From Syntrophales bacterium (GTDB lineage: Bacteria; Desulfobacterota; Syntrophia; Syntrophales; UBA2210): a stretch of 11,145 nt of DNA. This document shows, piece after piece, positions 7,349 to 11,145 of the stretch. How positions within the stretch are numbered: position 1 is the stretch's first letter; each line of letters opens with the position of its first letter. The position numbers and the translations under genes were made by a program. Below the pieces are notes generated by a model. That model was not told where the DNA came from. It ran no database searches and saw only the letters and a list, made by a program, of their open reading frames with translations. The DNA lies in NCBI GenBank assembly GCA_028715865.1, contig JAQUQY010000030.1:1-11145 (forward strand), in the 5' to 3' direction.

Positions 7349-8776
7349 ATGCACCAAAATATGTTGAAAAAAATAAAATACCTCGGAAACACTATTCCTG
7401 TCCATATCAACAGCCTCTTCGTATTGATTCCTTTCATTATTACGGGATTCGCGTTGCTGGCCTTTCTTGTCGCCTATCACGGAAGTTCGGTCCTTTCCGA
7501 ACGATTCCTGTTCTGGGGAGGTGTAGCCGTTGTCCTTTTTGCTGCCTCCTCAGGCATCGCAATTACGGTGGTCATTCTCAATCCAATCCGTAAATTTATC
7601 AATACAGTCCATAGATCCCCTACATTTTCAAAGGAAATGTCTGACTCACAATCCAGTGTCGCCCGAAGGCGTGATCTCAGCCGCTTCGACTTTGTTTTCG
7701 AGGAAGTTGCCAATATTATCAGCAAGGTTGACGCCCGGAAACGCTTTCCCCATATAGTGGGACAGAGCAGGTCCATGCGGAATGTGCTTAGCCAGGTAAT
7801 CAAGGTAGGTCCCACAGACACCACCGTGCTGATCCTAGGCGAAAGCGGAGTTGGAAAAGAACTGATCGCCACGTCAATCCACGAAGAAAGCAGCCGCCGT
7901 GAAAAACCTTTCATAAAGCTCAACTGCGTGGCAATACCCACCGGTCTTCTTGAGAGCGAACTTTTCGGTCATGAAAGGGGGGCTTTCACAGGAGCCGCGG
8001 GACGAAAAATCGGCAAATTTGAGATGGCTAACGAAGGAACACTATTTCTAGATGAAATCGGCGATATGCCCTTGGAAACACAGGCAAAACTACTTAGGGT
8101 GCTTCAGGAAAGGGAATTCGAGCGAGTTGGAGGCAACCAGACCATCTCCGTTGATGTTCGCTTTATCGCGGCTTCGAACAAGAATCTGCAAGGGATGGTG
8201 GAGGAGGGAACCTTCAGGGAAGACCTCTTCTACCGCCTGAATGTCTTCTCAATTTACATGCCCCCCCTCAGGGAGCGACTTGAAGACATCCCTCCCCTCA
8301 CCCGCCATATACTTAAAATGACTCCCGGCGAGCCTGAACTGTCGCCTGAAGCCATGCGGGAACTGATGAATCATGGATGGCCCGGCAACGTGAGGGAACT
8401 TATCAACATTCTCACACGGGCCTCTGTAATGGCCGAAGATGGACAGATCTCAACAACGGGCTTGGCCAAGAATGGACGTTCATTATTGAAGCCAACTTCC
8501 GGTGCAAGGGACAGCAAAGCCGAACAAGCCCAAGCACCCCTGCTCAACGAAGATAATCTCCCGGCCGTACAAGAAAGCTTCCTCGATGAAGATTTCAAAC
8601 TCGACGAACGGCTGGCCGCCCTGGAACAGGACATCATCATAAAGGCCCTGAAAAAGACCGGCGGCGTCCAGAGCAAGGCCGCCGAACTCCTGGGAATCAA
8701 ACAACGCAGCCTCTGGCACAGGGTCAAGAAGTACGACATCAATGTTGATGATACAAAAAAGCATCAAAAAATGTAG
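7349..8776 (+). CDS. Membrane-anchored sigma-54-dependent activator (bacterial enhancer-binding protein)
   Basis: The protein has 475 residues. Two hydrophobic segments at about 23-43 and 54-78 are joined by only about ten residues. The following VILNPIRKFINTV recalls the start of a HAMP linker. No PAS, GAF or receiver domain is visible. The sigma-54 interaction AAA domain spans about 136-360, with Walker A GESGVGKE at 164-171, GAFTGA at 211-216, Walker B TLFLDEIG at 231-238, FREDLFYRLNVF at 289-300 and WPGNVREL at 344-351. A Fis-type helix-turn-helix lies at about 425-463. The protein should remodel sigma-54 RNA polymerase while held at the inner membrane. A good -24/-12 promoter lies 146 bases after its stop, before the pilin genes, so pilin control is the natural inference. 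ATG 7361 is an alternative start, and ribosome sites are weak for both. Confidence 0.88.
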   Translation: MHQNMLKKIKYLGNTIPVHINSLFVLIPFIITGFALLAFLVAYHGSSVLSERFLFWGGVAVVLFAASSGIAITVVILNPIRKFINTVHRSPTFSKEMSDSQSSVARRRDLSRFDFVFEEVANIISKVDARKRFPHIVGQSRSMRNVLSQVIKVGPTDTTVLILGESGVGKELIATSIHEESSRREKPFIKLNCVAIPTGLLESELFGHERGAFTGAAGRKIGKFEMANEGTLFLDEIGDMPLETQAKLLRVLQEREFERVGGNQTISVDVRFIAASNKNLQGMVEEGTFREDLFYRLNVFSIYMPPLRERLEDIPPLTRHILKMTPGEPELSPEAMRELMNHGWPGNVRELINILTRASVMAEDGQISTTGLAKNGRSLLKPTSGARDSKAEQAQAPLLNEDNLPAVQESFLDEDFKLDERLAALEQDIIIKALKKTGGVQSKAAELLGIKQRSLWHRVKKYDINVDDTKKHQKM

Positions 8777-8921
8777 TCGGCAGCACCATGGAATGGAGTT
8801 ACGATGACCATACATCTATGGAAACAGCTGGAGGAATCTTTTTTCCTAATACCTTATTTAATAGTAAATTAAAATACTTATTCTGCAACCTCCATAGAAG
8901 GGCACGGTGTATAGGAAAGAG
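8777..8921 (+). promoter_or_regulatory. Candidate upstream activator region of the pilin promoter
   Basis: This non-coding stretch precedes the -24/-12 promoter. It holds a short dyad, CCATA-CATC-TATGG at 8808-8821, about 130-140 bases before the predicted transcription start. That is in the range used by enhancer-binding proteins. CCATGG at 8786-8791 could be a related half. The stretch at 8837-8880 is very rich in A and T, which could favour DNA bending, but I see no good IHF consensus in it. No terminator is evident after the regulator gene. The assignment is inference from position. Confidence 0.3.
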
Positions 8922-8936
8922 TGGCATGGCTTATGC
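8922..8936 (+). promoter_or_regulatory. Sigma-54 (-24/-12) promoter of the tandem pilin operon
   Basis: The sequence TGGCATGGCTTATGC matches the sigma-54 consensus TGGCAC-G-N4-TTGC at all positions but two. The GG and GC pairs are separated by exactly ten bases, the spacing the factor requires. Transcription should begin near 8948, giving a leader of about 47 bases before the first pilin ATG at 8995. A sigma-54 activator gene lies directly upstream. PilR-driven pilA promoters of this type are well known in other bacteria. Confidence 0.75.
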
Positions 8937-8994
8937 GTATTGCTTGTGTGTAACAACAAACCAAAAACTTTTCGAAAGGCAGGTAATAAAACAA

Positions 8995-9381
8995 ATGAAA
9001 CGCAGAATAAGAGAAAAAGGGTTCACCCTAATTGAGATCATCGCCGTTCTGGTTCTACTGGGGATTCTGGCGGCAGTAGCGGTACCGAAGTTCGTGAACC
9101 TGCAGAAAGACGCTACAACCAAAGCATTGGAAGGTGCACTTGCAGCTGGGGCGTCCACGCTGTACATGCAATATGCAAGTGATTTGCTGAACGATGAAGC
9201 AACTGCAACCACATGGACATACAGCGAAACGGGTGTTGTTTTGGGTGACTTCACGGCAACCCTCACCGGTGCATGTGGGGCTAATGCATCCTCTGTTCTG
9301 ATAACAGGTATGCCTGATTCTTACAGTTCATATGATACCGGAGCAGAATCCAAAAGCTTCACTATTTGCAGTGACTCCTAA
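8995..9381 (+). CDS. MshA-like type IV prepilin, first of two tandem paralogues
   Basis: From ATG 8995 the prepilin has 128 residues. A nine-residue basic leader ends in Gly9 and is cut before Phe10, with the invariant Glu at mature position 5 (KG/FTLIE). The hydrophobic helix IIAVLVLLGILAAVAVP follows. Then PKFVNLQKDA closely recalls MshA of Vibrio, which supports the MSHA type. The rest is a small globular domain with Cys94 and Cys125 (prepilin numbering), able to form the usual C-terminal disulfide loop. The mature subunit would be 119 residues. In-frame starts from 8788 would add 69 residues ahead of the leader and run through the sigma-54 promoter, so they are rejected. The ribosome site is probably AGGT at 8981-8984. 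It is probably the first gene after the 8922-8936 promoter. Confidence 0.9.
   Translation: MKRRIREKGFTLIEIIAVLVLLGILAAVAVPKFVNLQKDATTKALEGALAAGASTLYMQYASDLLNDEATATTWTYSETGVVLGDFTATLTGACGANASSVLITGMPDSYSSYDTGAESKSFTICSDS
9214..9297 (+). repeat. Near-identical segment shared with the second pilin (copy 1)
   Basis: These 84 bases match 9647-9730 at 82 positions by direct reading, including an uninterrupted run of 43 bases (9214-9256). They encode the conserved part from the WTYSETG motif to GACGANASSV. Flanking parts of the two genes differ much more, including at silent sites. Confidence 0.85.
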
Positions 9382-9421
9382 AACTGAAACACTACTGGAG
9401 AAATTGAGGTTCGTAAAGAAA

Positions 9422-9796
9422 ATGTCATTGATAAAAAACAGGAACAACCGTGGCTTTACACTAATTGAAATCATTGCCGTTCTGGTCCTTTTGGGCATCC
9501 TGGCGGCGGTAGCGGTACCGCGATTTATAGATCTACAGAGTCAATCCCAGGCCAAGGCGATCGACGGCGCTTTTTCAGCCGGGGGCTCCACGCTGTACAT
9601 GAAGTATGCGAGTGATTTATTAAGTGGCGGTGCAACTGCAACCTCCTGGACATACAGCGAAACGGGTGTTGTTTTGGGTGACTTCACGGGAACCCTCACT
9701 GGTGCATGTGGGGCTAATGCATCCTCTGTTGAGTTGACAGCTGGACCCTACGGTACAGGAGAAAGCAGAAGTTACACAATTTGTAGCGACAGTTAA
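9422..9796 (+). CDS. MshA-like type IV prepilin, second tandem paralogue
   Basis: From ATG 9422 the prepilin has 124 residues. An eleven-residue leader ends in Gly11 before Phe12, again with Glu at mature position 5. The first 22 mature residues are identical to the upstream pilin, and PRFIDLQ replaces PKFVNLQ. Cys96 and Cys121 match the cysteine pair of its neighbour, and both proteins end in ICSDS. The mature subunit would be 113 residues. The difference lies mainly in the segment between the two cysteines, which is shorter and replaces the Asp/Ser/Tyr-rich stretch with AGPYGTGESRS. That stretch is usually surface-exposed in pilins. The gap after the first pilin is 40 bases with no promoter visible, and a shared terminator follows. 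An earlier in-frame ATG at 9332 would overlap the first pilin and is not used. The ribosome site is likely GAGG near 9406. Confidence 0.9.
   Translation: MSLIKNRNNRGFTLIEIIAVLVLLGILAAVAVPRFIDLQSQSQAKAIDGAFSAGGSTLYMKYASDLLSGGATATSWTYSETGVVLGDFTGTLTGACGANASSVELTAGPYGTGESRSYTICSDS
9647..9730 (+). repeat. Near-identical segment shared with the first pilin (copy 2)
   Basis: This is the partner of 9214-9297, with two mismatches in 84 bases. The sharp local identity suggests gene conversion or a recent exchange between the tandem genes. Confidence 0.85.
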
Positions 9797-9829
9797 GACA
9801 AATAAAGAGGATCGATCTCTCTTCAGCAG

Positions 9830-9874
9830 GGTAGAAGGTGTATGTTACACAACCCCTTCTACCTTTTCTTTTTT
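9830..9874 (+). terminator. Intrinsic terminator of the pilin operon
   Basis: A perfect nine-base stem, GGTAGAAGG (9830-9838) with CCTTCTACC (9855-9863), is followed by the T-rich tract TTTTCTTTTTT (9864-9874). The loop contains a smaller inner hairpin, TGTA-TGT-TACA. There is no T-run on the other side, so it should act on the plus strand only. It lies 33 bases after the second pilin stop. Confidence 0.88.
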
Positions 9875-9916
9875 ACCCCCTTTTTGTTTGTCTTATCAGC
9901 AACCAGTCATTTCATT

Positions 9917-11145
9917 CTAATAAATCAGATCATCATCAACGTACCTTTTTACAATTGATATAATTACTTCCGCTGACGGACTATGCGCCATGGCGTGCCG
10001 GTTCTCGTCGAGCCGATCAATAAGCTCTGCCCAGCTTGTGGATCCTTTTAACATTATTGTTCTCCCGATGGTGCGTGACAGATCGCTCTTTCTGTTCTGG
10101 CGTGCATATAATTCAATCAGCGCCAGATTACCTTCAAGAAAGTCAGAATTATTCTCGAGATATCCTTCCCAGTATATCGTTGCCATCCTGACATCGCCAA
10201 TTGAACGAAAGGCTTCACCCAATATGCCCAGAGCACTGTGAAGTTCTGGATCAAGAGACAGGGCGTACCGAGCTTCTTGGATAGCAAGGTCGTAATCCTC
10301 CATTTTAAGCAAAATAAAACTCAGAGTATGACGCAAGGGGGCTTTGTCGGGCCAGCGAGATATAGCCGCTATAATTCTATTTCGAGCTTCGAGCAGATTC
10401 CCTTTGCGGATTAGGCATTCCGCAGCACGGCCATAAGAAGACCAGTAACCTGGATAGGCTTCAATCGCTGACTCGAAATAGGAAAGCGCCCTGTCGTAGT
10501 CGCGCTCTATATTCAGATAATAAACACCGATGTTGTATAGGTCGGCCCCTCTATTCCTCAAGTTAGTCTGCCGGTCCAGAGACTCTGCCATTAAGGCCAA
10601 CTCATGGGCTTTTCCGATAAACCCAAGCTCACGATAAGCGCCACCTAAGTTCGTATAGGGGCGACTTAGGGTGGGTGATTTTGCAATATTGTCTGTCCAA
10701 AGCAGAATCGGATTTGAGAAAAGGATGTTACGTTCATAAACAACCTGTCCCTGGGCAAACATAAGAAAGGAAAAGACGACAGCGGCGGTCAACTGGACCA
10801 TCTTTTTGTAAGAAAAATAATCCAAAACAGTAACAATAATTATGGCCACAGGAACAAAGAAAAACATGGAGGGAATGTAATTCCGGTGCTCGTAAATCAT
10901 CTCCAGCGGAACAAAGGAGCTCTCAACGGCATGATTTAAGAAGTAAAAGAAAATGGCGAAGGATATGAATGGACTTCGCCGTGCCAGGTATCCGGCGAGT
11001 ACTAACAAACACGCAATCAGCACGATGGCGGGGAGCGTAGTCCACGGCGCAAAGAGCGATGTGGACCATTCGATGTCATGTATCAGCGTAAGCCTTGACC
11101 CGAGAGGATAGGCCAGGAGGGTTATGTACCATACAACAATACGGG
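9917..11145 (-). CDS. TMTC-like membrane protein with C-terminal TPR repeats, 5' truncated
   Basis: The frame stays open to the right edge, giving 408 visible residues, so the GTG at 11023 is not the true start. The new upstream part reads YPLGSRLTLIHD and then STSLFAPWTTL. Further on come NHAVESSFVPLEMIYEHRNY and IPSM. Both regions resemble bacterial relatives of TMTC proteins, which combine a multi-pass GT-C-like membrane part with TPRs. Four membrane segments are visible, at about fragment residues 38-54, 59-74, 92-110 and 114-132. They are followed by about six TPR-like repeats (about 160-380, for example YNIGVYYLNIERDYDRALSYF). Animal TMTCs are protein O-mannosyltransferases, but the catalytic N-terminal loop is outside the window. 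Enzyme activity is therefore inference only. It is convergent with the pilin operon and probably belongs to another transcription unit. Confidence 0.7.
   Translation of the reverse strand, partial: RIVVWYITLLAYPLGSRLTLIHDIEWSTSLFAPWTTLPAIVLIACLLVLAGYLARRSPFISFAIFFYFLNHAVESSFVPLEMIYEHRNYIPSMFFFVPVAIIIVTVLDYFSYKKMVQLTAAVVFSFLMFAQGQVVYERNILFSNPILLWTDNIAKSPTLSRPYTNLGGAYRELGFIGKAHELALMAESLDRQTNLRNRGADLYNIGVYYLNIERDYDRALSYFESAIEAYPGYWSSYGRAAECLIRKGNLLEARNRIIAAISRWPDKAPLRHTLSFILLKMEDYDLAIQEARYALSLDPELHSALGILGEAFRSIGDVRMATIYWEGYLENNSDFLEGNLALIELYARQNRKSDLSRTIGRTIMLKGSTSWAELIDRLDENRHAMAHSPSAEVIISIVKRYVDDDLIY

Noticed and set aside
6914..7480. Open frames of 100-190 codons on the minus strand, such as 6914-7480, 2808-3347 and 276-779.
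   Set aside because: Each lies opposite a recognisable plus-strand gene, and its translation shows no family motif. They are shadow frames.
8714..8728. TGGCAC at 8714, a possible second sigma-54 promoter inside the regulator gene.
   Set aside because: The base pair at the -12 position is not GC at the required ten-base spacing. The same failure excludes TGGCAC at 4566.
8832..8847. AGGAA-N6-TTCCT as a terminator of the regulator gene.
   Set aside because: The five-base stem is A/T-rich, and the only T-run is inside the loop, not after the stem.
8788..8994. Longer N-terminal extension of the first pilin from ATG 8788.
   Set aside because: It would place 69 residues before a standard prepilin leader and would translate across the -24/-12 promoter. 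ATG 8995 gives a normal nine-residue leader.
9332..9421. Longer N-terminus of the second pilin from ATG 9332, overlapping the first pilin.
   Set aside because: Type IV prepilin leaders are short, and ATG 9422 gives an eleven-residue leader. The extension is the first pilin gene read in another frame.
8995..9796. Conductive, Geobacter-type short aromatic-rich pilins.
   Set aside because: The subunits have 113-119 mature residues, a cysteine-bearing globular domain and few aromatic residues, unlike the very short aromatic-rich e-pilins.
9807..9822. Imperfect palindrome around ATCGAT (AGAGGATCGATCTCT) after the pilin genes.
   Set aside because: The arms are four bases with a bulge, and it sits just before the terminator stem. 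I see no reason to give it a separate role.

Overview
The window carries most of the core of an MSHA-like type IV pilus biogenesis cluster. Moderate base composition, the subunit families and the TMTC-like protein at the right edge suggest a Gram-negative bacterium of the deltaproteobacterial (Desulfobacterota-like) kind. That placement is inferred from gene content only. A lipoprotein secretin with a lipobox shows that the host has an outer membrane.

Positions 1-7297 hold six plus-strand genes in one compact run, with gaps of about 40-55 bases. They are the 3' end of a PilO/MshJ-like alignment protein, a single-pass PilP/MshK/GspB-like periplasmic protein, a lipoprotein secretin (MshL/PilQ family), an ExeA/MshM-type AAA ATPase with an added periplasmic half (LysM-like and SPOR-like segments), a MshE/PilB-type assembly ATPase, and a MshG/PilC/GspF-type platform protein. 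The order J-K-L-M-E-G follows the Vibrio MSHA locus as I know it.

Positions 7349-9796 hold the regulator and the structural subunits. A sigma-54 activator with two membrane segments, a GAFTGA loop and a Fis-type helix-turn-helix is followed by a 218-base intergenic region. That region contains a well-matched -24/-12 promoter (8922-8936). Two tandem paralogous MshA-like prepilins follow, closed by a strong intrinsic terminator (9830-9874). The simplest reading is that the activator, or another enhancer-binding protein, switches on the two-pilin operon separately from the machinery genes.

Positions 9917-11145 (minus strand, convergent) hold the C-terminal part of a membrane protein with TPR repeats that resembles bacterial TMTC-like proteins. 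It runs off the right edge.

Together the products would make a trans-envelope machine. The prepilins are extracted from the inner membrane by the platform protein and ATPase. The MshJ/MshK-like proteins link the platform to the outer-membrane secretin, and the ATPase with peptidoglycan-binding features may help place the secretin in the cell wall. Two layers of control can be read: an exact tandem cyclic-di-GMP-binding (MshEN) pattern on the assembly ATPase, and sigma-54 control of the pilins. No retraction ATPase, prepilin peptidase, minor pilins, RNA genes, CRISPR arrays or insertion sequences are visible here.
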